A DNA stretch of 64,000 nucleotides. Source: Viola odorata. Its lineage: Eukaryota; Streptophyta; Magnoliopsida; Malpighiales; Violaceae. The position numbers were made by a program, and so were the translations under genes. The stretch lies in contig OY829541.1 of NCBI GenBank assembly GCA_963691705.1, positions 53,677,931-53,741,930 of the forward strand. Direction: 5' to 3'. The notes under the pieces are model-generated. The model saw only the letters and a program-made list of their open reading frames with translations, was not told the origin of the DNA and did not search any database. Below, in pieces: positions 11,938-25,210 of the stretch (the stretch's first letter is position 1; the number at the start of each line of letters is the position of its first letter).

Positions 11938-14900
11938 ATGGTGCTCCTGTGTTTCGTGCTCGACCTCTGCAACCTTTCGCCTCCATTGCTCAGAGACCTG
12001 AAGCAGGTACTCAGCCGAATACTCCCCTGATTTCCAATCGAAAACCTATAACCTTCTCATTACTTCCATTGATGGTATGGATTTGTGTCAGTGCTTGTTC
12101 CAGCTCGCTAACTTCTACGCAATCTCGTCTTCTTCACGGCACCAATCGGAATCCATCTCCGAAAAAATCGGCTTATGCTATCTCTTTAAGAATCGCTCTT
12201 CTTCCTCTGTCGAGGTACACTCATTTTCACCACTTCAGTACCTTTCTTCTTCTTATTCTTGTTTTTGAAAAGGTTAACCGTCTTCCATGGAATAGGTAAA
12301 ATTCGCGTATACTCCAAGGGGAAACTTCAGCCTCCGTGATTTCCATCACGCCATTAACAACTTACCTAACCATGCCTTCTCTCCCGAAATGGACGACTCC
12401 GGATCTCTCTGCGCGCCTGGTATAGTTACTCATGCATTCATTTAGACTGGTGGTTCTTGTGACGTGTTTGTTGTGTTGACCTGTGTGATTTATGTTTGTG
12501 CATTTTGATTTAGATGCCAAACTTTCGTTCGTTTTGAGTGATCAAGCACTGTATTCTTGGGGAGATAAAGATATTATGAGAAAAGTAATTGTTCTGAGCT
12601 CATCTGTGCCGAATCACATTGACTCAAACTTGAAAAACACTCTAGCAGTAAGCCAAACCAACTCACATTTGTATGTGCATACCCCTGTGTGGAGTTTTTT
12701 TGGCAAAATGCGGTTAGATTTTATTTTTCAATGTGATTTCCTTTGTGTTTAATAGGATGCTGCGGATAAATGTGTGTCGGTGGAGTTCGTGTTGTTTGAG
12801 CAAAGTTCAAGTCATCTCACCAACATGCAAGAGAATGTGAACCGCTTTGGTCAAAGTTTTTCTGATCTTGATAATTGCTCAGTTTGTACTCATATCTCAG
12901 GTTCTGCCCTCATACCATTTCTTGTGCCTTACAATACTTTGGTTTTATTTGAGTGATGTGCATGGTCAATTGAGTGATAGGGCTAAATGTCTGTTGAGTT
13001 TCCATCAGATAGAAATTGCATTACGTGTATGTACGAACACATGAATGCTGTGAGACTATATGTTCTCTGATGCAAATTTGTTGACATGGAATAAAATTGC
13101 AGATGGTAGAGTATTTCATGGCTTGGTGAAGAAATGGCTGCAGGATTTGAAAGACGATATGGAGGAACCATTGCAAGCTCGGTTTATCTTTAAGAGTGGT
13201 ATCATGGGGGCTTGGAATCAAATGTGCTGCAGCTTGTCAGCATCTGTGGGTCAAATTGTTGATGGTTTCAATAGTTGTAAGGTATCAATTTTGAGCCTCA
13301 TTTTGAATTTTTTTACTGTATGGTCCATTTTCCATTTTTGCTGTTATTTTGGATTTTCATGTTGGTAAATCTCTTGTAAGTGGATGTATACTGCCTATAG
13401 ACATGCAGGTGTCATGGTAGTGTCTTAGACAGTGGAGCAAAAGGCAAAGTTGATGGTCTTTCTTGTCCAGTCTCAGGCAATGATCTAGGAGCATCTGATG
13501 TGATGGAAAATTCAGTGAAAATTGGAGATAGGACAGTCCTGTTTATGCCATCTTTCCAGAGCTCTATGAATCTCCAACATGTTTCTTTACCCATAGACTT
13601 CAACATTATTGAGAGGACTAACCTGGGATCTTTAAGTGAAGGTAAATGTCATGAAGCAAACTCTTATCTTTCAACATGTTGAGCATATATTGTCCTTATT
13701 GTGCTTTCTAAAGGTTTGACTGCGTAAGTCTTTCATTTTGTTGCCACTTTGGTATTTATGGATTTCTGGATGACATTTTAAAGCTAATATTCTGGTGGCA
13801 TTATTCCATTTATATCTCCATGTTTAGTTCTTTTCATTATATCTGAAGGCTGAAAATTTTTCTTTTTTACTTTTCCCAATTTTAAACTAGGTGTTATAAT
13901 TGGATCCTCATACTTTGTAACTCCATCAGCTTGCTATGACGAGACAGAAACTTCTTTAGATGAATTTGACCAGCCAGAGCATAATTTTCAAAGTACGTGG
14001 AGGCCTTATTAATACAAGGGAACTTGAGATTTTGAAATTCCTTAAATTTCCATAATGACCTCAAGTTGGTATACAATCTGATGTCCTTGATATGTTGTTA
14101 AGTTTCTGTGTAAATCTTCAAAACGGTTGTCTTTCTAATATAGATGTGGTTGCCAGTTTTTCAAGGGATTTGCAATGCTCTGCAGTCAATGGATCAAGCA
14201 TTGGTGTGCTCTTCCTATTGTAATGTCCAAACCATGCGGCAAGGAGACCTCCAATTCTATTATATCCTCCAGCCTTCAGAAAACGGGCCAATGCTTCTCA
14301 GGGTGAAGCTTTTCCCCTTTTGTCCTTGTATTTATTTGTTTATTTTCTTCTTAAATTCTTTCCTTAGTTTAGCTCTTTTGCTTCTGTGCAGTAGGAATGA
14401 CAGATCTTTACTTGTCTAATCTTCCCGAGTCAGTGTCTTCATTGTTTCTTTATTGACAAATTATAGTAGCGCATGCAGCGCCTTGCAGGATCAGAAGAAG
14501 TCTTGCCTTTGCCCGAGCTTAGTCGACTTGCTGATGCTTCAATAACCAAGGAGGTTCTGGATTCCATTCAGGCCTCTTTATTAAAGGTTGATCTCATCTT
14601 CAGGCCGATGGATCTACATTATCACTGAATTATATACATGTCTTCCACTCAATTGAATCCATTTTTGTTGACCTAAACAAGTGTTTTATTTTTGTTCTTT
14701 AAACTGCCTTATAATGGCTTTGATAACTCTTTTTGCTTTTCCGTTTCTCTTTACCTTAATTTTCCCAAGGTGGAATTAAGAGACTACAATCCCGTCCTGC
14801 ATGAGAGAGGCTTCCATCAAAAGCTGAACTTGCTGATAAAAGAGAGCTTACAATTTGGGTATGCTCTACCTCTTAGATACGAAAAATTCTCATTGAAGTT

Positions 14901-15631
14901 TTTGAGCTGATGGGCAATGTTGAGTGCTTCAAAGTGGTTATGCTCTAAAATGTTGAGTGCTATTTTGTAAAGTGCTTCAGTTTAAGATTTGAACACATGC
15001 GGGCCCTCATATTCCACGCTGCTTCTATACAATTGTTTTGGATTTAGCTTGGCTTGGATACCAATCTTTATCTCAGTTACAAACCACTTACATTGAACGA
15101 TATTATTTATCCTGATATTTGCTTTGATCCCTGATTTCCAGGTCAATTCCACCTAAACTGAATGAGGCAAAATCGAAATCGAACTTGAACCAACTGGATT
15201 CTTCAGAATTGATTGCAACAGATGCCATGCTCGCGGAAGATGAACCCCCGCATTTGGATATGACAGCTAGAAAAGACAAAACCTCGATGTCTATTGCAGA
15301 GGAATGGCAGCAGCTGGTTGTCAATGATGTCCCCAAAATATACTCTCCCACTTGTGTCTCCAAACCAAACATGGATTTCATATTGATCTCCCCACCTGAC
15401 GCTAATAAGCAGTTGGATGCAAAAACTTCAAGGATATTAGAGAGACTGGAGGTACCAAGGCAGCTAAAAACAAAGAGGGTCTCTCCAAATGTAACAAGTT
15501 GTGGCATTATAGAAACAGGTCTGCCAACCAAAAAGCCACTGATCCCATTTCATCCCTCCCAGACAACTGACCAAAATTCAAGCCAGTTAATGAAACCCAA
15601 TTTCCAGAGGCTAAAAAGGAAACACAGATAA
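11938..15631 (+). CDS. Conserved plant protein of unknown function, 649 residues, 12 exons
   Basis: Exons are 11938-12006, 12092-12214, 12296-12419, 12514-12647, 12756-12900, 13103-13281, 13401-13641, 13891-13992, 14157-14302, 14479-14586, 14770-14858 and 15142-15631. All junctions are GT-AG, all phases agree and the total is 1950 nt. The protein starts MVLLCFVLDLCNLSPPLLRD, a hydrophobic strand followed by a leucine-rich helix that recalls the first strand of a VWA-like fold. In the middle is a CKTCRCHG cluster that could bind a metal. The C-terminus is polar and ends in the basic LKRKHR, compatible with nuclear location. I recognise the pattern as a plant-conserved family but can assign no function. 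By recalled gene order it corresponds to AT5G07380, described only as hypothetical. The third intron (12420-12513) is under 100 bp. Confidence 0.88.
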
Positions 15632-16169
15632 AAAAAGGCAGTCATCTTTCCCGTGGGCAGAGTTATTCTTGCTGAAGGGATGGATGAGGTTAGTAACACT
15701 TGCTTTTTATTCTTCTAACAATTCTCCTACTGTTATCATGCATGTGAATGTCATGGGTACTGAATTGGAAAACCTCTGAAAGGGCTTCTGCTTGTCATAC
15801 TCAAAGATCTTATCATATTACTTTCCAAAAAAAATAGTGTATATTATCATATTACAGTTTTAGACTGACACTTACTATTCTACCCAAAACTTGACAAAGA
15901 AAAAAGGAGAAGCTTTACATTCCTCTTTGTATAGACAAACGTCAGGGAAAAGCATATAGGCACACTCGGGCATGTTTACTCCCCAACTTTTTTGGCTGGC
16001 CGCCCCTCAATCATGCAACCCACTGTCCCACATATCCATCATATATTGTAATTTTCTATTTGTAATTCTAAACCAAACCCAATGGGGACGGGGATCTTGG
16101 TAGCTAGGCGATGAAGAGTGGGATCAGGGTGTCCCGTGGTGGGTTTCATTTCTTTTTATCTTCACCAGA
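15632..16169. other. Short convergent 3' intergenic region
   Basis: The unknown gene (+) and the RBOH gene (-) end toward each other here, so this region is expected to hold both 3' UTRs. Nothing else was identified. Confidence 0.5.
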
Positions 16170-19100
16170 TTAGAAGTTTTCTTTATGGAATTCAAACTTA
16201 GTGTCTGTGTTATGAGAGAAATCCAAAGCTAGCTGGCGAAGCTCCTTTGTTAAAGCTGGTGCCCCACAGTAAAACACCCCTGCAATCGCAAAAAGGATCA
16301 CTTATCTTAATCGGCTCTTTTTTTTTAAAGTGAAAAATAATGCTTTGACGTCATACTATACAAGGACCCGTCTGATTTTCTACTTGATAACAGAGAGCTT
16401 TTTCCTCTTTCTATTTGGAATTCTAGAACCCCAAAAAATTAGGTTTTTTTTATACATCTTTTATGCATGTGGAGAGGAGTACTGGGCCATAATAAACTTC
16501 CTATTGCAAACTTTCCAATGGGTAGTGGAGCACATGGTGGGAAACTACTGTCTGAAATAAAGGTTTATCTAACTGTGATATTGACTTGCAAAAGCCTAAC
16601 ACCTCATTAGTATTGTAGCTTTTCCATCTTTTTAGTAGGGACCGACAGTATTAAAGAATTCCTTAGTGTTCAAAGCACTTAAAGATTGATTGTGAGCACT
16701 AGTGCTGGGTTAAGATAACTAACTAACAAAGCAAAGCAAATGATTAGGGAATAGAGAACTGGACTTACCGACTCTTTTCTTGGGATGATTAAGAGCAATG
16801 CGCTTGTAAACATTCCGCCAATTAGGCTTGGCAAAGTGAGACTTGACCCTTGTCCCTGATACGATATCGACACCATTTTTCGCATGATTCAAGGACTGAA
16901 GCATGGCAATGAGGGCGGACCTCGCATCGCCTTCTTCATAAACACTGGTGCAATAGTTGTGGAGCTCTATGACATGATTGTGGTCTCGTTCAGCTGCCTC
17001 ATTCATCACCCCTTTAAACCAGTCAAAAGACCCTTGCTCTCTAGTTACCCAATAGAAATACGCCCTCCTCGTTCTAAAATTATCTTTCCTTTTTTGTGCA
17101 TTAGGACTTGGAATTCTTTGTTGCACGTTACCATTTTCTAAGGCATCATTCTCTTCGTCTTCAATGGCCCTAATGTTATTCACTATGTCCTTGACAATGC
17201 TGATCATTGGAGTCGCTCCGATTCCCAGACCGACGAGCAAAACCACCTCGTATTTCTGATAGTCTTGTGCTGGTGCTCCGTACGGTCCATCAATCAAAAC
17301 TCTTGGGAAACTGTAGTTGATTTTGGATAAAATCCTTACGTTAGTATAAACAAGAAAAAGAAAGCATTTTTATTTACCTAAAGAAAAAGAACTTCATAAT
17401 AGTCTATCAAGATCCAGTGAGAGATTGTGTGCATGTGTTTGTTATATGTCCCCGTCTGACTCTATGGTGGTTGGCCTTTGTGGTTAAAACGTGTTCAATT
17501 ACTTGGATTTTAATTTTCAATGATTGGTTTTCTTGGATGTAAAATCCTTCTAGAATCTAGACAGTTGTATGTTAATTTGTGCATCAAGTAATTTATTGCA
17601 TGTCCTAGGATTGTCCTTCTGCGATTCGGATACACCTCCCCATGGCCATTCATTCAAATAAACTAGGTCTGCATCTATCTAATTAATTAGTCATCGATGT
17701 TAATCCTATTATTTGTCCTCTTCTGCTGCAATTATATAAATAATTAGCGAGGGATGCGATAATTATCAACGTGATTAACTTAGATAGTGACGACAAGATT
17801 GCACATCGAAAGGAACATTTATTTTTATATGATTTTTGGAAAATCCTACCGGTCCAAGATGAGACAAACCGACACATCACAAAGAATGACTCACCATGAG
17901 CAACCCATTTGCGATTGATTGATCTTTAACACCTGGTAGCTAAGCTATAAGATAGACTAATTCAAATTGTGTTGCTCTTTTGGGGCAGGTATATCAGCAA
18001 TGACTGTGCTGTTTACCCAACCACTCCAGATTCTGCTAAAAAAGTAGGTTGACTTAACCTTATGTTAACCATATGTTATTATGCTTGTCACGTACCTAGC
18101 ATGATGTTAGTGGACATACGTGGGTTTTCTTCTTAAATGGTTTCATATTTTAAATTAATCTATACTTGCATTGATAAAACCTTGATTTGTTGGGTTAATT
18201 TGCATTTTTTGGTCGGCAAAATGCCGGAGTTTTTGTGGTCGAGATATTTTAAAAGGTCAGATATTCAAATCAATTTATCAAAGGAAAAAATCCTGATTAA
18301 ACTGACTTACTCTGGAGTGTGATTGCAGCCGTCGGCTCTGAGGAGTCCACTTCTTCCTGTAGGAGGTGGCTGACATTGCTAAGAAACCAAAATGCAACTT
18401 TCAGTTAACCATAACAAAGTTACCATAACAGATTCTTGAAAAATACAGAAAACAAAGTTTGTTCAGACGTTTTCTTCACCTTTGAGAATACTGTTCTAAG
18501 CTGACCAGTCCAATCACCAAGAGTCCTTATATGAACACTTAAATAATTATCGTCCGGGGCAGAAGTAATAGAAAATGGGTGCCTGTATTAACATGTAAAT
18601 TACCATTAATAGGGATGAAAGTGCTTAATTAGTGGCAAATTTCTTTTTAATTAGTATCTGTTACCATACCATTCAAATGGAGAGATTGCAGCACAGTTGA
18701 CAAACATGTACTGTCCACTCTTGTATCCGAATCCATGCGGCTTTGACATATGCAGTGCTAACACGTTTCCAGGATAAATAGTCACCTTCAATACAATAAT
18801 ATAAACCCAGTAGAACATATTAAGGCCAATTTATGACTATTAGCCATTAGGCATACATGGTACCCACATCTATATATATATAATCAAGCAATTGCTTGTA
18901 CCTTTCGTATAGTAACAGCCTTGATGCTGGATCTTAGTGCCCTAATCAATCTTTCACAAGCATAGAGAGTGACAGGAACGGCCAAGTAAATCCAAGTCTA
19001 AAACATTACAGAAAAAAAAGTCACTTTGGGGTTAATTCTAATCGAATTTTTTTTTATAGGTAGAGCCGTAGAGGTGATATTAACAAGAAACAGAAAAGAA

Positions 19101-21376
19101 AGTGAAAGGAGAATGTATGACCAAGCACTTACTGTTTTCTTGTACCATGTATGAGTCAAGTAGAGGTGAATCCCATGCACAATCAGCAAGGTATACACAA
19201 TTACGAAGAGGTGGTGAGAATACCAGAAAGCATTAAACCCAGTTAGCTTCTTGAGGAAATTAGGCAATTTGAGCTTGTTTCTCCTGAACCAAGGAGCAGC
19301 AAGAGTGAAAGCAATTGCCATCAACACAACCATGACAATACCAGTCACTCCTTCCACTGACTTGACAAAATACCAATAATTTGAAGGTTGAGTTCCAAAA
19401 AATGGCTCCATCAATTCCCACTTCTTTTCATCTGCATGAAGTAGTCTAGGGAAGTCACATGCCAGATGAGAAATCCCATGGATACCAACCCCAACTGCAA
19501 TCCCCATTGCTATCACCTACACAAACAGAACACCGCACTCAAATAAGTTGTCTTCTGGTAGCAAAAGTATCAGCAAGGACTCGAGTTTGAGGGGGAAAAG
19601 TACCTTGTGGAAATTAAGGTTGTCATCAAAAGGAACTGCAACACCTAACTTTGTCTTATTCCTGAGCCAGGTGATGGTGTTTCTGCAGACGGGTAGTAGA
19701 ATTATAGCCATATTCAGTTTCAGTGTCTCTGCTGCTCCTTTCGCCATGCAAACACAATGACCCATCACCTCGAATGCCTCTCTGCGCCGGTACTGAACAT
19801 ATTTGTACGCAAATAAACCAGCCATAACCGCAATCCACAGAGCCATTACCCAAACTCTCTTCCAGTTATCTAACAAGAAGTACTTAGTCTGTCTGCACCA
19901 TCTCCTTACTGGGTTGTAGTCTATAGTTGGCTTCAGCTTCTGGCTAAGCATTTTGCTCAGGTTTCTGCTCTCTCCTACCGTTCCTACCGCGCCGGATTGG
20001 CTCAGTCCTTGAAGCAGAAGCGTTTCTAGACTCTCAATCTGGTTTTAGGACAAGAAAGAAAACAATATACATATACTAGGCTAGGCAAAGGAAAAGAAGA
20101 ATCTTTTTTAATACATGAGTTGGGTTAATTTTGTTTGTTTACCATGATGTAGCCACGATTCTCTGGATCTAACTCCTCCATGATCAAGGCTGCATATTCC
20201 TCAGCTTGTTTCTGGAGAGTGGAGAGTTTGTTTGCAGAAGCACTAAGTGTGATAATCTGCAAATTAATGTAAATTATCTTGTTAATTAATTAGCGCTTTG
20301 ATTAAAGACCAACTATATTAAATTCATAATTTAAATTGAGAAAAACTTTCAGAAACTAAAAGGCTGTACCTCTCTGATTTCCTGTTCTGTGATTCTGCCA
20401 TCTGCATCTTTATCAACCCTGCATTTTCCCCCCCACTATCTCTTAAGTTTCAACTCCAAAAACCAATGAACACATCCAAGTATACAATTCCAACTCAAGG
20501 AAAGAAAGAGCAGAAGAGGAAAATGAATCAAAGAAGGAAAATTTACATGTCAAAGAAAGTTTGAAGCCTGGAATCGAAGCTCTGATCAGAAATCTGCTCC
20601 CAGAATTCTTGAAGCACATCTTTACTAATTGAATCGCCTTGTATGCGTCGCTTCCTAGCAAGTGCATTAAACAACTCTCCGTCAAACTCCTTTGACTCCT
20701 TCATTCCTGCCATTTCCACAAAAAAATAACACAAGTTCTTCCAAAAACTTGAAATTGAAACGATCACAATGACAGTATATTATGTACCTATGCATTCACT
20801 GAATCTAGCTCGAGGTAGCAAGCCATTGGTGGAAGCAGTAATGTCATCGAATCGCTTCTCAACAGCAGCCCACCCAGCACCTCCATCATTCTTGCTGATA
20901 AACTTAAGCCCCTTCAGAGCATAAGCTGCAGCAGTTTTTGACCGGTCGAGGCGAGGACCAGCACCAGAAGAAGTAACTGTTTTCTTGGAGAAAGAAGCTA
21001 ACTTTTTCAGCTCATGAGAAACCTGCCTGATTTTTGATGAAGCATCTCTCACAATCTTGGAAGCAGATCTTTTCTCCAAACCTTTTGCTAGCAATGCAAT
21101 TTCAGGATCTTCTCCAGTATTAGCCCCGTTTGCAGCTTTAACACTATGGATTGCCACAGAATCATTATGAACATCAAGAGTGATCTCCAGTAATTGCTCA
21201 TGTTGACCAACATTGCTGCTGCTGGATGATGTTGTTTCTGGAATGTTGAATCTTGCAGCTTTTTGGGTCAGAGGTCCACTAAATGGGACTTTTTCTTCAT
21301 CAGAATGATTTTGGTGATGATGGGTTTCTTCTTCTTGAGAAATTTCTTGCATCTGGGTTGACTTAAATTCTGACAT
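16170..21376 (-). CDS. RBOHA: Respiratory burst oxidase homolog (plant NADPH oxidase), 921 residues
   Basis: Twelve exons: 20788-21376, 20547-20706, 20370-20418, 20143-20256, 19604-20038, 19133-19516, 18902-18997, 18670-18785, 18480-18582, 18311-18378, 16769-17310 and 16170-16279. They total 2766 nt with every phase matching. The start is the ATG at 21376. The enzyme moves electrons from cytosolic NADPH across the plasma membrane to make apoplastic superoxide. In order come a long N-terminus with the conserved EITLDVH block, a canonical EF-hand loop ([12 protein letters not shown]), a second degenerate EF-hand (DPENRGYI), haem-coordinating His in the ferric-reductase region (VGIHGISHL and [19 protein letters not shown]), the FAD motif HPFSITSAP and NADPH motifs [19 protein letters not shown] and VFYCGAPAL. 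It ends in KENF, as family members do. The A assignment rests on recalled gene order; D or C clade naming is equally arguable from sequence. The intron 17311-18310 is about 1 kb. Confidence 0.95.
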
Positions 21377-22489
21377 CAAGAAGCTTCAAGCAACTTTTAT
21401 AATAAGTAGCTAGCGCAGGAATATGATCACACTAATTATTAATGTGGAAAAAAACGTGCAAGTTATGAATCAATCATGCATTTGTGGGTGAGATCCTTGT
21501 GTACAGGAAGCTAAAACGAAGACAAAGATGACAGCCTTTTCAGCTGGTTTTTGGCAGATTTTTTCAGCCAGAGAGATGTGGAGAGGGGAAGGGAATCTTT
21601 TCAAAAATTCTTTTTCTTTTCTTCTTTCCTTCCTGAGTTTTTTTTTTTTCTCAGCTTAATTTGCTGCTTAGCTTCTATCATGTTATATGAATATTATTTA
21701 TACAGTGATGGAAGGAAAACGCTCAGTTGTGGGCCTGTGGTTGTTGAACATAATTTTTAAACCCCATTAAGTCCTTTTCTCTAAAAATAAATAAATAAAT
21801 GTTATTTTATCGGTTCTGAACATAATATTCTTATGGATTTGTACGTACCCTACCTTTTTTTTGGAATTTTTGAAAGGGGTGTGTAATTTCTTTTGTATTC
21901 GTCGGGTGTCCTCTCAATGCAGATTAATTTTGTTTGAGTTCTATCAAACTCTAAACGGGTGGTGTAACTCTCTCAACCTATTTTTTTTAAAGGAATTAAT
22001 TTAAAATTTATAAGTAACTTAATCATTAATTCTATGTATAACTTTAATATTGAAAGTGAAATGAGAGTTTAATTTGTTGAGACTGTTATTTTCGCGTTTG
22101 GAGGCATTTTTATTTACCTTTGATTTATAACTTGATATTAATAGTAAAAGTGTTAATATATATAACATTATTCGAGCTTTCGAATATAAAATTTACAAAG
22201 CCCTGATTGTCTAAATTGAGACCCGGATTACCAAAATTCACCCCGAAGCGAAAGACCAAATTGAAGGGTTAGGTTTCCTGGCAATTAATTTAAAAAATTT
22301 CCGCGTATTTGAGATTATTAAACCTCTTTTTTCTATTGTTTTACGTTTTACAAAAATATTATTATTATTAGTCTGTCTTTATTATCTAATTTGAGTTTTT
22401 TCATAGATTTTTAATTGGATTATTGTAACGTTTCTGAGTAGAGAGAAAAAAATAATTGAATTATTGAGTTAACTCGTCTGAAAGTATTT
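21377..22489. other. RBOH upstream region
   Basis: The 5' flank of the RBOH gene is AT-rich with several T-runs. No gene was found. At about 22494 it runs into the left arm of a foldback element. Confidence 0.4.
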
Positions 22490-22493
22490 TCCC

Positions 22494-23914
22494 GGGAAAA
22501 AGTACCCTGGGTCCCTATGGTTATTATTTTTATTTTAGTTGATCCCATTTTTTGATTTCTGTTCGATTTGGTCCTATGCGTTATTGCCGTTATCCTTCCG
22601 GAGTCCCTATCGTCTAAATTAACGATAACGGACGCTTTTTACCGTTAAGTACCATTATTTTATTATTATTTCTGACATCGTGTCAGTTTTATTATTTAAT
22701 TAATTATAAAATTCAGGAAAAAAATATAATTAATTAAAAAATTCAGAAAAAATATAATTAATTTTTAAAATTCAGAAAATAATTTAAATTTTTTATTAAA
22801 AAATGTAATTAATTTAAAATTTTAGAAAATAAATATAATTAATTAAATAAACTCAGAAAAATAATGTAATTAATTTAAAAATTCAGAAAAATAATATAAT
22901 TAAATTTTTAATTTTTAATTTTATTATCTCTTATTTCCTTTATTTTCACTTCTCCTCCTCTTTTAAAAAATATCTCAAAAATAGTTTTATTAATTATTTT
23001 AAAAAATAACATAAATTAAAATTTCTTTTTGCAGCATAGGAGAGATGATGAAGAGAGGGCGACGGTGTTGGGTTTGGTTGGCAATCTGGGCAGTGGAGCG
23101 TGGCAGGCGAGATGAGTGGCCATGTAAAGGTGGCTCATTTTTTGTGTATGAACATGAAATAAAATTAATTACACTGTTTACATTATTTACATTTGACTAG
23201 GGAAAGAAAGAAAGAAAAAAAGAAAAAATAAAAGAAAAAAAGAAATAGAAAGAAAAAAAGAAAAAAAGGAGGAGAAGTGAAAATAAATGAAATAAGAGAT
23301 AATAAAAGAAAAAAAACAAAATAATAATTATATTATTTTTCTGAATTTTTAAATTAATTAAATTGTTTTTCTGAATTTTTAAATTAATTATATTTTTTTC
23401 TGAATTTTTAAATTAATTACATTATTTTTTATAAATTAATCATATTATTTTTATAATTTTTTTAATTAATTATATTTTTCTGAATTTTAAAATTAATTGC
23501 ATTGTTTTTTATAAATTAATTACATTATTTTCTGAATTTTTAAAATTAATTAGATAATAAAACTGATTTTTTTAAAATTAATTAGATAATAAAAGAAAAA
23601 AATTAAAAATTAAAGATATTATTTTTCTGAATTTTTAAATTAATTACATTGTTTTTATATTTTTTTAAATTAATTATATTTTTTCTGAATTTTTTAATTA
23701 ATTAAATAATAATACTGACACGATGTCAGAAATAATAATAAAATAATGATAGTTGACGGTATAAAGCATCCGTTATCATCAATTTAGACGATAGGGACTC
23801 CGGAAGGATAACGACAATAACGCATGGGATCAAATCGAACAGAAATCGAAAAGTGGGATCAACTAAAATAAAAATAATAACATATGGATCACAGGGTGAC
23901 ATTTTCCCCCAATA
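22494..23914. mobile_element. 1.4 kb foldback (long terminal inverted repeat) element
   Basis: The first about 200 bp (22494-22695) reappear inverted at about 23710-23914 with modest divergence. Examples are CCTTCCGGAGTCCCTATCGT near 22595 and its complement near 23800, and the TGACATCGTGTCAG block at both inner ends. The inversion continues inward through AT-rich GAATTTTTAAATTAATTA units to a purine/pyrimidine tract (about 22920-22965 against 23265-23310), so nearly the whole element could fold into one hairpin. The unpaired core at about 23030-23200 is much more GC-rich. Both termini begin GGG-AAAA. I could not define a target-site duplication and see no transposase, so it is non-autonomous; a MULE or foldback class is my guess. 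Confidence 0.8.
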
Positions 23915-24149
23915 ATACTAATAAAAAAGATAGGAAAGCTGAAAAATGGATCATATGGTGTGCGGTTCACACTAACTAATTGTGGTAGCTAGGTGGGGAC
24001 GGCAAGTTTGTGCATGTAATGGGAGGATTATTTTAAATTCATAAACTTTTAGTCTGTGATATTTTTTTATTAAATTATACTAGTAATTAAATAGTGCAAC
24101 AACGTCCTTCATATTTCTTTAAGTTCATCTTTTTATTTTTTTAATCAGT

Positions 24150-24760
24150 TGTCGAAATCGTAAAAAATAATAATAAAACCTGTTATCTAATGCACAATAA
24201 AATTGCGTATAATGGTAACAGGGTCGAACACATAGACGAAGGATAGACACTCACTTTAATGTATGGCAGAGACAAACAAACCGAAGCAGTAACACAAGGG
24301 AGGTTTTGAGAGAGTTGTTGATTAACTAAAACTAAATAAAGCAGAGTAAATGAAGATATAGAATCAGATGGGAAATGTTCCTAGCAAATGTTCATCTCTG
24401 GTTGCATCTAGGCCTAGTCAGTCATTGGTGTAGTGGTATTCCACTCCTGGTTCATAGGCGTGCTATAGGGGTCAGGTACGTTTAGGCCCCCTGCTTTCCT
24501 TCGTACGAGAATCTACCCCAAGGTACGTTTATGGGATAACCTTGACGCTCTGTCGTCCTCCAAGGTACATTTATGGAGACAATACTCAGAGGCCCATTAA
24601 GGAGAGGAAAGACACACCTAGGGCGAAACACTCAGTACGTTTGAGGCACTGCCCTAGTCGGATTGGACCAGTTCGACATGATGATTTTGAGCTAGTTGTC
24701 TACTTTATTCTGTAACCTCACGTTAGCTATTACTATAAAGACGACTGTAATTACCTAGGT
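24150..24760 (-). mobile_element. Degraded LTR/gypsy-like remnant, same family as about 46.4-47.3 kb
   Basis: Read on the minus strand, this segment follows the same order of blocks as 46490-47290: GTAGACAACTAG, then GAAAGCAGGGGG, CCCCTATAGCACG, GTTCGACCCTGTTACC and a poly-T stretch before TTTCGAC. Identity is patchy, so the copies are old. It has no coding capacity. Confidence 0.65.
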
Positions 24761-24984
24761 TTAATTAATAGTTGATCAGGCTTCTAATTAATCCTAGATA
24801 AATTGACAAGCAAGCAAATACAAATATGGAGTTTATTAAGCCCGATTTGAACTCTTAACTATCCTGAGCAACCTTCGAATTACCTTTGCTAAAAAGAGAG
24901 AGCTTAGCCGCTCATGCTAACAGTAAAACAAACAAATAAATAAAATTGCATAATTAAAATGGAAATAGATTTTCCGCTTGAATG

Positions 24985-25210
24985 GAGGATCGCGGGATCG
25001 CGGGAATGAAAGGCAGAATCCGCTAGAGATCCTCTTCAGGAGTTTCCTTTTGTGCGTCGGAATTGTAAGCATCTGCAGACGCTCAATAGCTAGGCCTAGA
25101 CGATCAGCAGCTAGGTCTCGACGCTTGATGTTCCAGCGGAAATCCATCCAAGAAGCGCATATTTCTGCATCTTTCTCTTCTCTAGTCCAGATCTGCAAAA
25201 AGGATGGAAA
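24985..25210 (-). other. Orphan exon-like open frame, origin unknown
   Basis: On the minus strand a TTTTTGCAG acceptor at about 25206-25197 is followed by an open frame with a protein-like, charged composition (KDAEICASWMDFRWNIKR ... LKRISSG). It runs for about 60 codons before basic, low-quality sequence. I recognise no family. It could be a captured or decayed exon, or chance. Confidence 0.2.

Noticed and set aside
15103..15531. 142-codon minus-strand frame
   Set aside because: Shadow of the last exon of the 649-residue protein, whose phases all agree on the plus strand.
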